5,165 nucleotides of DNA from the NCBI GenBank assembly GCA_002167805.1, contig NHBT01000004.1, positions 54,292-59,456 of the forward strand, given 5' to 3'. The position numbers and the translations under genes are program-made. Source of the stretch: Owenweeksia sp. TMED14 (GTDB lineage Bacteria; Bacteroidota; Bacteroidia; Flavobacteriales; Schleiferiaceae). Shown here in pieces: positions 1 to 5,165 of the stretch (positions within the stretch are counted from its first letter, which is position 1; every line of letters starts with the position of its first letter). The notes beneath the pieces are model-generated. The model made no database searches. It was not told where the DNA came from and saw only the letters and a list, made by a program, of their open reading frames with translations.

Positions 1-791
1 ATAATATTGATATTTATAAATCTTATCCAAGAATCGTTGGAGAAACTGGAGGAAAAGATTTTATTCTTGCTCACGAATCTGCAGATCCATATGAAGTTGC
101 AACGGGGATGAGTAGAGGTGCATTCGAATTTCAGGGGCAAAAATGCTCAGCAGCATCAAGAGCTTATATCCCTTCTTCAATTTGGCCAGAAGTCAAAAGA
201 ATACTTTTGGACCAAGTAAAAAGTTTTAAAATGGGTAGTCCTGGAGATCCTTCAAACTTCATTACCGCTGTAATTGACGAAAAAGCTTTCGATAAAATTT
301 CAAATTATATAGATCAAGTAAGATCCAGTGATGATGCCGAAATAATTTTAGGTGGAGAATGTAATAAAAGCAAAGGCTATTTCATTTCTCCAACTCTGGT
401 CGAGACTAAAAATCCTCATTCAAAAACAATGTGTGAAGAAATATTTGGCCCAGTTCTAACCATATATGTCTATGATGAGAAAGATTGGCATAAAACCCTA
501 AGCCTTGTTGATATGACTTCAGAGTATGCATTAACTGGAGCAGTTTTCGCCAGAGATCGAAAAATTATAGATCAAGCCACAAGCGCTTTAAAATTTGCAG
601 CTGGGAATTTTTATATCAATGATAAACCAACTGGGGCAGTAGTAGGACAGCAGCCATTTGGCGGAGCTCGAGGCTCGGGAACAAATGATAAGGCTGGATC
701 GGTCTTAAACTTATTACGATGGGTTTCTCCGAGAACCATTAAAGAAACTTTAAATACCCCAAAAGACTATAAATATCCGCATATGGGATAA
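1..791 (+). CDS. pruA: Delta-1-pyrroline-5-carboxylate dehydrogenase, C-terminal part (5' end outside window)
   Basis: This enzyme oxidises glutamate semialdehyde (from P5C) to glutamate with NAD+, the second step of proline breakdown in the cytoplasm. The frame is already open at the left edge (first full codon at base 3), and the ATG at 108 is internal, so it is not the real start. The visible 262 residues cover the end of the NAD-binding domain, the catalytic domain and the oligomerisation tail. The general-base Glu lies in GETGGKDF (Glu codon 42-44) and the catalytic Cys in FQGQKCSAASR (Cys codon 144-146). They are 34 residues apart, the spacing usual in aldehyde dehydrogenases. Further family signatures are EEIFGPVLTIYVY, GNFYINDKPTGAVVGQQPFGG and the end LLRWVSPRTIKETL. 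The family form of this type is about 540 residues, so roughly 280 N-terminal residues are missing. The stop is TAA at 789-791. It is a stand-alone dehydrogenase at its C-terminus, with no sign of damage. It converges with rsmG. Confidence 0.96.
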   Translation, partial: NIDIYKSYPRIVGETGGKDFILAHESADPYEVATGMSRGAFEFQGQKCSAASRAYIPSSIWPEVKRILLDQVKSFKMGSPGDPSNFITAVIDEKAFDKISNYIDQVRSSDDAEIILGGECNKSKGYFISPTLVETKNPHSKTMCEEIFGPVLTIYVYDEKDWHKTLSLVDMTSEYALTGAVFARDRKIIDQATSALKFAAGNFYINDKPTGAVVGQQPFGGARGSGTNDKAGSVLNLLRWVSPRTIKETLNTPKDYKYPHMG

Positions 792-881
792 TCTTGAGAG
801 CGATACCCGACTTTGTCGCTAAAAAAATACAAGTAAGTAATTATGAGCATATATTTTCCAGCAAAAACTCAAATAAATAAT
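792..881. other. Convergent intergenic spacer between pruA and rsmG
   Basis: Both flanking genes end here, so transcripts from both sides should stop in or near this stretch. It holds the inverted repeat at 799-820 and an A-run at 821-827, followed by AT-rich sequence. The A-run lies on the wrong side of the repeat for a classical intrinsic terminator of pruA. For rsmG the T-run would come before the hairpin rather than after it. A second, weak pairing (TGAG at 844-847 with CTCA at 868-871) encloses a loop too long to be convincing. I see no coding potential here. Confidence 0.5.
799..820. repeat. Imperfect inverted repeat in the convergent spacer
   Basis: AGCGA at 799-803 pairs with TCGCT at 816-820. 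The stem extends by a T-G wobble and an A-T pair to about 7 pairs around an 8-base loop. An alternative inner hairpin pairs CGAC (808-811) with GTCG (815-818) around TTT. It looks like a degenerate terminator-type hairpin, but no T-run follows it on either strand. It may help stop or stabilise the 3' end of the pruA or rsmG mRNA; that role is inferred from position only. Confidence 0.35.
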
Positions 882-1505
882 CTAAAATATTTTTATTTCA
901 ACAATAAATTTATGATTGAAATAAGTCTGAGGTAGCCATTTATCTAATGAGTATAATTGGGTTTCGTAACCCTTAATTTCATTGGTTAGATCTCCACCCT
1001 TTAGAGCGTATATTCTCGCATCATCCTTGTTTATCCATAGCTTTTCTGTAAGTGAGACTAAATTCTTTACCGGAGCCACAGCTCTTGTAATCGCATAATT
1101 ATATTGATCCATTAAATTCTCCACTCTGTTGTGGACCGGATAAACATTTTCTAAATTCAAATGATCCACAATAGCTTTTACAACTTTTATTTTCTTCCCA
1201 ATGGAATCCACCAAAGTGAAATGGATATTCGGGAATGCAATAGCTAAAGGAATGCCTGGGAAGCCTCCTCCTGTTCCAATATCTATAACCTTCATATTAT
1301 TCTCTAAGGGAATTACATTCGCTAAAACCAAAGAGTGAATTATATGATTTCTCCAAATCTGATTTTCGTCTTTCCTTGAAATAACATTTATCTGACTATT
1401 CCAAAAATGATATAATTCAGGTAACTTCTCTATGATACCTACCGAATTCGAATCCAAAAATGGAAAGTAATGATGCCAATTAGTGGGCGGGAATAATTTT
1501 TCCAC
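882..1505 (-). CDS. rsmG: 16S rRNA (guanine(527)-N(7))-methyltransferase RsmG (GidB)
   Basis: RsmG uses S-adenosylmethionine to methylate N7 of G527 (E. coli numbering) in the 530 loop of 16S rRNA, acting on the small ribosomal subunit. In other bacteria, loss of this gene gives low-level streptomycin resistance. The 207 residues match the normal family length. The N-terminal helical part carries the family signature NVISRKD (40-46). The Rossmann-type SAM-binding loop is DIGTGGGFPGIPLAI (75-89), followed by the acidic strand end VDS (99-101) and the KKIKVV helix. Later signatures are TRAVAP (140-145) and YALKGG. The start codon is GTG (reverse complement of 1503-1505). An in-frame TAA lies only four codons upstream and the next in-frame ATG is at residue 71, inside the region just before the SAM loop, so the GTG is the only reasonable start. 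No Shine-Dalgarno sequence is visible, as is common in Bacteroidota. It is divergent from tgt and convergent with pruA, so probably monocistronic. Confidence 0.96.
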   Translation of the reverse strand: MEKLFPPTNWHHYFPFLDSNSVGIIEKLPELYHFWNSQINVISRKDENQIWRNHIIHSLVLANVIPLENNMKVIDIGTGGGFPGIPLAIAFPNIHFTLVDSIGKKIKVVKAIVDHLNLENVYPVHNRVENLMDQYNYAITRAVAPVKNLVSLTEKLWINKDDARIYALKGGDLTNEIKGYETQLYSLDKWLPQTYFNHKFIVEIKIF

Positions 1506-1527
1506 AATCGATAATTAAAATAATCTG

Positions 1528-1536
1528 CAAATAATA
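1528..1536 (-). promoter_or_regulatory. Possible -7 element for rsmG (near match)
   Basis: On the minus strand this reads TATTATTTG, one base longer than the Bacteroidota -7 consensus TAnnTTTG. It lies 22 bp upstream of the GTG start, and a TTTG lies further upstream on the same strand, but only 13 bases away, shorter than the usual gap of about 19-21. rsmG needs a promoter in this 69-bp divergent spacer; this is the best candidate seen by eye, and it is weak. Confidence 0.2.
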
Positions 1537-1562
1537 CTTAAAAGTAGTCCAAAGGAAAGACC

Positions 1563-1570
1563 TAATTTTG
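1563..1570 (+). promoter_or_regulatory. Possible -7 promoter element of the tgt operon
   Basis: TAATTTTG matches the Bacteroidota sigma-70-type -7 consensus TAnnTTTG at every fixed position. Its last base is only 4 bp before the tgt ATG, so if used it would give a transcript with almost no leader. I see no good TTG-type -33 element about 20 bp upstream. A chance match is quite possible in AT-rich DNA. A purine stretch, AAAGGAAAGA at 1551-1560, lies 14 bp before the ATG, too far for a standard Shine-Dalgarno site. Confidence 0.3.
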
Positions 1571-1574
1571 AAAG

Positions 1575-2705
1575 ATGAATTTTGAACTCAAAAGTCTAGA
1601 CAAAAAAAGCTCAGCTCGAGCAGGAATATTTTATACGGACCACGGCGAAATCAAGACTCCGATTTTCATGCCTGTAGGGACATCAGGCGCCGTTAAAAGT
1701 ATGTATACTGATCATTTGATTAGTGATTCAAGTGCCCAAATAATTCTTGGAAATACATATCATTTATACCTAAGGCCAGGAACAGAGATTATAAAAAAAG
1801 CGGGTGGCCTTCACAAATTTATAACTTGGGAAAGGCCTATGCTTACCGATAGTGGAGGGTTTCAAGTTCATAGTCTTCAAGACATACGTAAAATCTCTGA
1901 AGAGGGAGTGACTTTTCAAAGTCATATCGATGGAAGTAAGCATATGTTTACACCAGAATCTGTAATGGAAATACAAAGAAAAATTGGTGCTGATATTGTT
2001 ATGGCCTTTGATGAATGTACCAATTATCCTTGTCAAAAAAAATATGCAAAAGAGGCAATGAATAGAACCCACAGATGGCTTGATCGTTGCATGAAATATT
2101 GGAATACTGGAAAAAATTATTTTGGCTACGAACAAACACTATTTCCAATAGTCCAAGGCAGTACATACTCAGATCTTCGAAAAGAATCAGCAGAATACAT
2201 AGCAAAAAAAGAAGCTCTTGGAAATGCAATAGGAGGACTCAGTGTTGGAGAACCCGCCGAAGAGATGTATGCGATGACCAATGATGTGTGTTCTATCCTT
2301 CCAAAAGACAAACCCAGATATTTAATGGGTGTGGGTACTCCTACAAATTTATTAGAAAACATAGCCTTAGGTGTTGATATGTTTGATTGCGTCATGCCAA
2401 CAAGAAATGCAAGAAATGGTCAGCTATTTACATCAGAAGGGATAATCAATATAAAAAATGCTAAATGGGCCGATGATTTTTCATCAATCGATCCTTCTGG
2501 AGACTCAATTGTAGATAACCATTTCAGTAAAGCCTATCTACGACACTTATTTGTTTCAAATGAATCATTAGGTAAACAAATTGCATCATTACATAATTTG
2601 AGATTTTACCTTTGGCTTGTTGAAGAAGCGAGAAATCGCATAATTCTTGGTGATTTCACCTCATGGAAAGCAAGAATAATTCCTAGATTAGAAAAAAGAT
2701 TATAA
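1575..2705 (+). CDS. tgt: tRNA-guanine(34) transglycosylase Tgt, without zinc-site cysteines
   Basis: Bacterial Tgt swaps guanine-34 of tRNAs with GUN anticodons (Asp, Asn, His, Tyr) for preQ1, the insertion step of queuosine biosynthesis in the cytoplasm. The 376 residues are full family length, forming a TIM barrel. The nucleophile and general-acid aspartates expected from the Zymomonas mobilis enzyme are present: Asp92 in DSGGFQV and Asp271 in FDCVMPTRNAR. The base-binding pocket is also intact: Asp146 and Cys148 in MAFDECT, Gln194 in PIVQG, GGLSVGE (220-226) with Val224, and Met251. Cys148 and Val224 fit a preQ1-using bacterial enzyme rather than a eukaryotic queuine one. The zinc site is unusual: where CxCxxC is expected (before SKAYLRHL), the sequence is GDSIVD, placing Gly309, Ser311 and Asp314 at the three cysteine positions. 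The histidine ligand His340 (LHNLR) is kept. His99 replaces the more usual aromatic after DSGGFQV. It is the first gene of a tight operon, with the LptG-like gene 10 bp downstream. Confidence 0.96.
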   Translation: MNFELKSLDKKSSARAGIFYTDHGEIKTPIFMPVGTSGAVKSMYTDHLISDSSAQIILGNTYHLYLRPGTEIIKKAGGLHKFITWERPMLTDSGGFQVHSLQDIRKISEEGVTFQSHIDGSKHMFTPESVMEIQRKIGADIVMAFDECTNYPCQKKYAKEAMNRTHRWLDRCMKYWNTGKNYFGYEQTLFPIVQGSTYSDLRKESAEYIAKKEALGNAIGGLSVGEPAEEMYAMTNDVCSILPKDKPRYLMGVGTPTNLLENIALGVDMFDCVMPTRNARNGQLFTSEGIINIKNAKWADDFSSIDPSGDSIVDNHFSKAYLRHLFVSNESLGKQIASLHNLRFYLWLVEEARNRIILGDFTSWKARIIPRLEKRL

Positions 2706-2715
2706 CTATTTTGTT

Positions 2716-3795
2716 ATGAATAGGTTAAGCCGATATATTTTCATCAAATTTCTTGGGAGTTTCGTTCTATTCATGGGGTTAGTGATGATGATTGCTATCG
2801 TTTTTGATATTAGCCAGAAAGTAGACAATTTCATTAACAAAAATGTGAGCCTGTACTCAATAATTTTTGACTACTATGTCAACTTTATAGCATTTTACGG
2901 CACAACATTTAGCTCGTTAATCGTTTTCTTATCTACAATTTTTGTGACTGGCAGAATGGCAAGAGATGGTGAGATAGTTGCGGCACTCACGGGAGGGGTA
3001 TCATTTCCTAGAATTCTAAAGCCGTTTTTATTAGGAGCATTGACATTATTTGTTATTAATTCTTTCCTCACTCACCTAATCATTCCCAAAACAAATATTA
3101 CTCGGATACATTTTGAAGATACTTATATTCAAGATAAAATAATCAAACGTCCAATTAATATTCATCGTCAAATATTGCCTAATCATTACATATATATTGA
3201 AACATGGAGTCCAGAGAGGTTAGGGGGATATCATTTCAGTTATGAAAGATTCAAAAATCAAAAATTATCAGATAAACTTATTGCTGATTTCGTTCGATAT
3301 GACACTGTGAAAAAACAATGGCAAGTTGACAATTGGACCTTACGCACTTGGCTTCCATCAGGTAATATGAAAATTGAACAAGGTCGAAGGTTAGATACAG
3401 CATTTCCCTTCAATCCGGGTATTATTTCTCCAGATACAAGAGGTACTGCTACAATGACATCTCCAATGTTATTGAAATATATAAATCAAGAACGATTGAG
3501 TGGTTCAGAAGCCATAATTTCGCATGAAATGGAATGGCACAAAAGAACTGCTTATCCATTTTCAATATTCATATTAGTATTCATAGCTATAGTCTTATCC
3601 TCAGAAAAAAAGAGAGGCGGGATAGGCAGCCAAATTGCTCTAGGATTACTTATTGCCGTTATTTATATATTTTTTATGCAATTAGGAGGGGTATTGGCTT
3701 CAATACCTTATGTCAGTTCATTTTGGGCAATCTGGTTTCCCAATTTTATATTTTCAGCATTGGGAATCGTTTTGTATTTGCGTGCATCAAAATAA
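2716..3795 (+). CDS. lptG: LptF/LptG-family (YjgP/YjgQ) LPS export permease, LptG-like
   Basis: LptF and LptG are the inner-membrane half-permeases of the LptB2FG ABC transporter, which extracts lipopolysaccharide from the inner membrane and passes it along the Lpt bridge to the outer membrane. This 359-residue protein has the family layout: three N-terminal membrane segments (about 12-30, 57-78, 103-123), a large periplasmic beta-rich domain (about 124-270), and three C-terminal segments (about 279-295, 304-323, 336-354). The cytoplasmic loop after helix 2 has the family motif region, RDGEIVAALTGGVSFPRIL (83-101), which contacts the LptB ATPase in characterised systems. YIYIE followed by LGGYHF and a later KQWQVDNWTLRTW resemble LptG more than LptF, but that assignment is by eye and LptF remains possible. 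The start ATG is 10 bp after the tgt stop, with no evident Shine-Dalgarno site; residues 1-11 (MNRLSRYIFIK) fit the family N-terminus. The partner permease and LptB must be encoded elsewhere. Confidence 0.88.
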   Translation: MNRLSRYIFIKFLGSFVLFMGLVMMIAIVFDISQKVDNFINKNVSLYSIIFDYYVNFIAFYGTTFSSLIVFLSTIFVTGRMARDGEIVAALTGGVSFPRILKPFLLGALTLFVINSFLTHLIIPKTNITRIHFEDTYIQDKIIKRPINIHRQILPNHYIYIETWSPERLGGYHFSYERFKNQKLSDKLIADFVRYDTVKKQWQVDNWTLRTWLPSGNMKIEQGRRLDTAFPFNPGIISPDTRGTATMTSPMLLKYINQERLSGSEAIISHEMEWHKRTAYPFSIFILVFIAIVLSSEKKRGGIGSQIALGLLIAVIYIFFMQLGGVLASIPYVSSFWAIWFPNFIFSALGIVLYLRASK

Positions 3796-3804
3796 CTATC
3801 AAAG

Positions 3805-4725
3805 ATGTCATTAATATATCCAAATGATAATTCTCCAATATGGGTCCATTATCTTTGGATGCACTCAATAGTTTTAATTTGGGGGTTCACTGGAGCGCTG
3901 GGTAAGTTAATTACAATTGAAGCACTTCCAATAGTTTGGTTTCGAGTATTATTGGCAACAATCTTTTTAATCTTTTTCATTCTTATAACCAAGAAAAAGC
4001 TCTATTTACCAAGCGCAAAAAAATTTTCAATTCTGGTATTAAACTCATCCATTATTGTACTTCATTGGGTTACATTTTATCATGCGATAAAAATTTCTAA
4101 TGTATCACTAACCTTGGCTTGCTTGAGTACCGGACCCTTTTTTGTCTCAATCTTAGAGCCTATTTTCTTTAATCGAAAAATACTTATTTCAGAAATTCTT
4201 GTTGGTCTTGGAATTATATTTGGAATGCTTGTCCTTCTCGAATCTGTTCGAGGTGAGGAACTAGCCATTCTAATTGGCTTAACAAGCGCCCTTTTGAGCG
4301 CTCTCTTCTCAGTCATGAACGGAAAAATCGTTAAAAAAATTAATCCTGTTGATATTTCTTTATGGGAGATGGGAATTGGCTCAATCATCCTTGGATTTTA
4401 TTTCATATTGAATGATAATTTTATTGAAACCCTATCATCTCCTTCATTATGGGATTGGTTTTATTTAACAATTCTTGCCAGTATTTGCACATCATTCGCA
4501 TTTGTTCAATCCGTTCGAATAATGAAATATTTATCTCCATTTACAGTAGTTTTGACAATTGCTTTGGAGCCTGTTTATGGAATATTAATAGCTCTAATAT
4601 TCTTTGGTGGAAGTGAGGCTATGAGTTCTATGTTTTATTTTGGTGTAGCTATAATTTTAGGGATGGTTTCTATCGAAGCATATTTGAAACGAAAAAAGCG
4701 GAAGAAGAATATTTATAATACTTAA
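3805..4725 (+). CDS. DMT-superfamily EamA-type transporter
   Basis: This is a 306-residue integral membrane protein of the drug/metabolite transporter superfamily, made of two EamA repeats (about 15-145 and 155-295), each with about five predicted helices. Repeat 1 begins with LIWGFTGALGKLI (24-36), then a helix with Arg47 (VWFRVLLA), a short positive loop KKKL (63-66), and the conserved STGPFFVSILEPIFF (108-122). Repeat 2 ends with the matching signature LSPFTVVLTIALEP and YGILIALIFFG. The C-terminus is strongly basic (LKRKKRKK), in line with a cytoplasmic tail. Family members export or import amino acids, metabolites or other small molecules; the substrate cannot be told from sequence. The ATG at 3805 lies 9 bp after the upstream stop; the ATG at 3859 (Met19) would also leave helix 1 intact, so the exact start is less certain. 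The tight spacing implies co-transcription with the LptG-like gene. Confidence 0.9.
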   Translation: MSLIYPNDNSPIWVHYLWMHSIVLIWGFTGALGKLITIEALPIVWFRVLLATIFLIFFILITKKKLYLPSAKKFSILVLNSSIIVLHWVTFYHAIKISNVSLTLACLSTGPFFVSILEPIFFNRKILISEILVGLGIIFGMLVLLESVRGEELAILIGLTSALLSALFSVMNGKIVKKINPVDISLWEMGIGSIILGFYFILNDNFIETLSSPSLWDWFYLTILASICTSFAFVQSVRIMKYLSPFTVVLTIALEPVYGILIALIFFGGSEAMSSMFYFGVAIILGMVSIEAYLKRKKRKKNIYNT

Positions 4726-4791
4726 GTTTTCCACATTCTTACTGTATAATTTTATAAAGCTTTAATTTTAATTTCTTTGTCTTAAACACAT
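4726..4791 (+). promoter_or_regulatory. AT-rich spacer upstream of accA, possible promoter
   Basis: This 66-bp gap is much wider than the 9-10 bp gaps inside the preceding operon, so accA may have its own promoter here. TATAAT occurs at 4745-4750, and the overlapping TAATTTTA at 4747-4754 matches TAnnTTTG except for its last base. No clear -33 TTG lies at the right distance. A perfect 10-base palindrome, TAAAGCTTTA, sits at 4755-4764 just downstream, where an operator could lie. It is followed by T-rich sequence, so it could instead be a weak hairpin ending the upstream operon. No Shine-Dalgarno site precedes the accA ATG. Confidence 0.3.
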
Positions 4792-5165
4792 ATGGAATAT
4801 CTAGAATTTGAGAGTTCAATTCGCGAAATTGACGAACAGATAGCAAAAGCAAAAGCTCTTGAATCCGAGAGTGGAGTTGAAATGAATGATGGTCTTAACG
4901 AGTTAGAATCGAAACTGATGTTAGCTCAAAACGAGTTAAAAAAAAATCTAACTCCTTGGCAGCGTGTTCAATTAAGCAGACACCCTAACCGTCCCCACAC
5001 ACTTGCATATTTAGAAGCCATGACGGAAAGCTCGTTTATTGAACTTCATGGTGATAGAAACGTAAAAGATGACAAAGCCATGGTAGGAGGATGGGGGAAA
5101 ATTCAAAATGAATCATTTCTTTTTCTAGGTCAGCAAAAAGGTATAAATACGAAAATGAGACAATT
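4792..5165 (+). CDS. accA: Acetyl-CoA carboxylase carboxyltransferase subunit alpha, N-terminal part (3' end outside window)
   Basis: AccA pairs with AccD to form the carboxyltransferase that moves the carboxyl group from biotinylated AccB to acetyl-CoA, giving malonyl-CoA, the first committed step of fatty-acid synthesis. From the ATG at 4792 the frame stays open to the edge: 124 full codons plus two bases. The protein opens with MEYLEFESSIREIDEQI and a charged helical stretch (about 5-52) typical of AccA. Next come the strongly conserved PWQRVQLSRHPNRP (55-68), FIELHGDR (82-89), KDDKAMVGG (92-100) and LGQQKGINTKMRQ (112-124), which runs into the crotonase-type carboxyltransferase core. Full-length AccA is about 315-320 residues, so about 60% is missing to the right. 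An upstream start is not needed: this ATG gives the usual family N-terminus. It may be transcribed from its own promoter or by read-through from the DMT gene. Confidence 0.96.
   Translation, partial: MEYLEFESSIREIDEQIAKAKALESESGVEMNDGLNELESKLMLAQNELKKNLTPWQRVQLSRHPNRPHTLAYLEAMTESSFIELHGDRNVKDDKAMVGGWGKIQNESFLFLGQQKGINTKMRQ

Noticed and set aside
108..791. Reading the ATG at 108 as the start of a 227-residue protein
   Set aside because: The frame is open from base 3 and encodes the conserved GETGGKDF motif with the catalytic glutamate upstream of this ATG, so it is an internal methionine of PruA.
1770..2135. Minus-strand open frame of 121 codons opposite tgt
   Set aside because: It is fully antisense to a conserved tgt coding region and shows no recognisable motif. 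The two other minus-strand frames opposite tgt (1999-2229, 2126-2395) are rejected for the same reason.
2087..2284. Plus-strand 65-codon frame inside tgt
   Set aside because: It is a frame-shifted shadow of tgt, rich in Arg and Ser, with no family resemblance; the tgt frame is intact through it.
2703..3803. Shared ATAACTAT string at the stop codons of tgt and the LptG-like gene
   Set aside because: Eight AT-rich bases, three of which are the stop codon itself, are easily explained by chance; nothing further matches around them.
3534..3827. Plus-strand 97-codon frame overlapping the end of the LptG-like gene and the start of the DMT gene
   Set aside because: It is a shifted frame across the conserved C-terminal helices of the permease. 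Both neighbouring genes are intact without it, and no motif is recognisable.
4080..4388. Minus-strand 102-codon frame opposite the DMT transporter gene
   Set aside because: It is antisense to conserved EamA sequence, low in complexity (Ile, Lys, Pro, Arg rich) and without recognisable motifs.
1..5165. Search for tRNA or rRNA genes, CRISPR repeats, IS ends, phage or defence genes
   Set aside because: Nearly the whole window is accounted for by six housekeeping genes with short spacers. I saw no long direct repeats, terminal inverted repeats with a transposase, cloverleaf-like sequence or repeat-spacer pattern.

Overview
The window is an AT-rich (roughly two-thirds A+T by eye), gene-dense chromosomal segment. 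Its protein sequences and gene order point to a Bacteroidota bacterium, most likely in the Cytophagales or a nearby group. The grounds are the long-form PruA, a Tgt without the usual zinc cysteines, an LptF/LptG-type permease directly behind tgt, weak or absent Shine-Dalgarno sequences, and an AccA whose opening region reads like the Bacteroidota form. The lineage call comes from recognition by eye, not from a search.

Layout from left to right: (1) The C-terminal half of pruA (proline catabolism, delta-1-pyrroline-5-carboxylate dehydrogenase) runs on the + strand and begins outside the window. (2) A 90-bp convergent spacer follows, holding an imperfect inverted repeat but no clear terminator. 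(3) rsmG (16S rRNA m7G methyltransferase) lies on the - strand with a GTG start. (4) A 69-bp divergent spacer must carry the promoters of rsmG and of the rightward operon. (5) tgt, an LptG-like lipopolysaccharide-export permease and a ten-helix EamA/DMT transporter follow on the + strand, separated by only 10 and 9 bp, so they almost certainly form one transcription unit. (6) After a 66-bp AT-rich spacer, accA (acetyl-CoA carboxylase carboxyltransferase alpha subunit) starts at 4792 and runs off the right edge.

Functionally this is housekeeping: amino-acid oxidation, rRNA and tRNA modification, outer-membrane LPS export and the first step of fatty-acid synthesis. I see no mobile element, CRISPR array, RNA gene, phage gene or defence system, and no evidence for a novel system. 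The points most worth a second look are the loss of all three zinc-ligand cysteines in Tgt while its catalytic residues are intact, and a perfect Bacteroidota-type -7 promoter element only 4 bp before the tgt start codon, which could mean a leaderless transcript.
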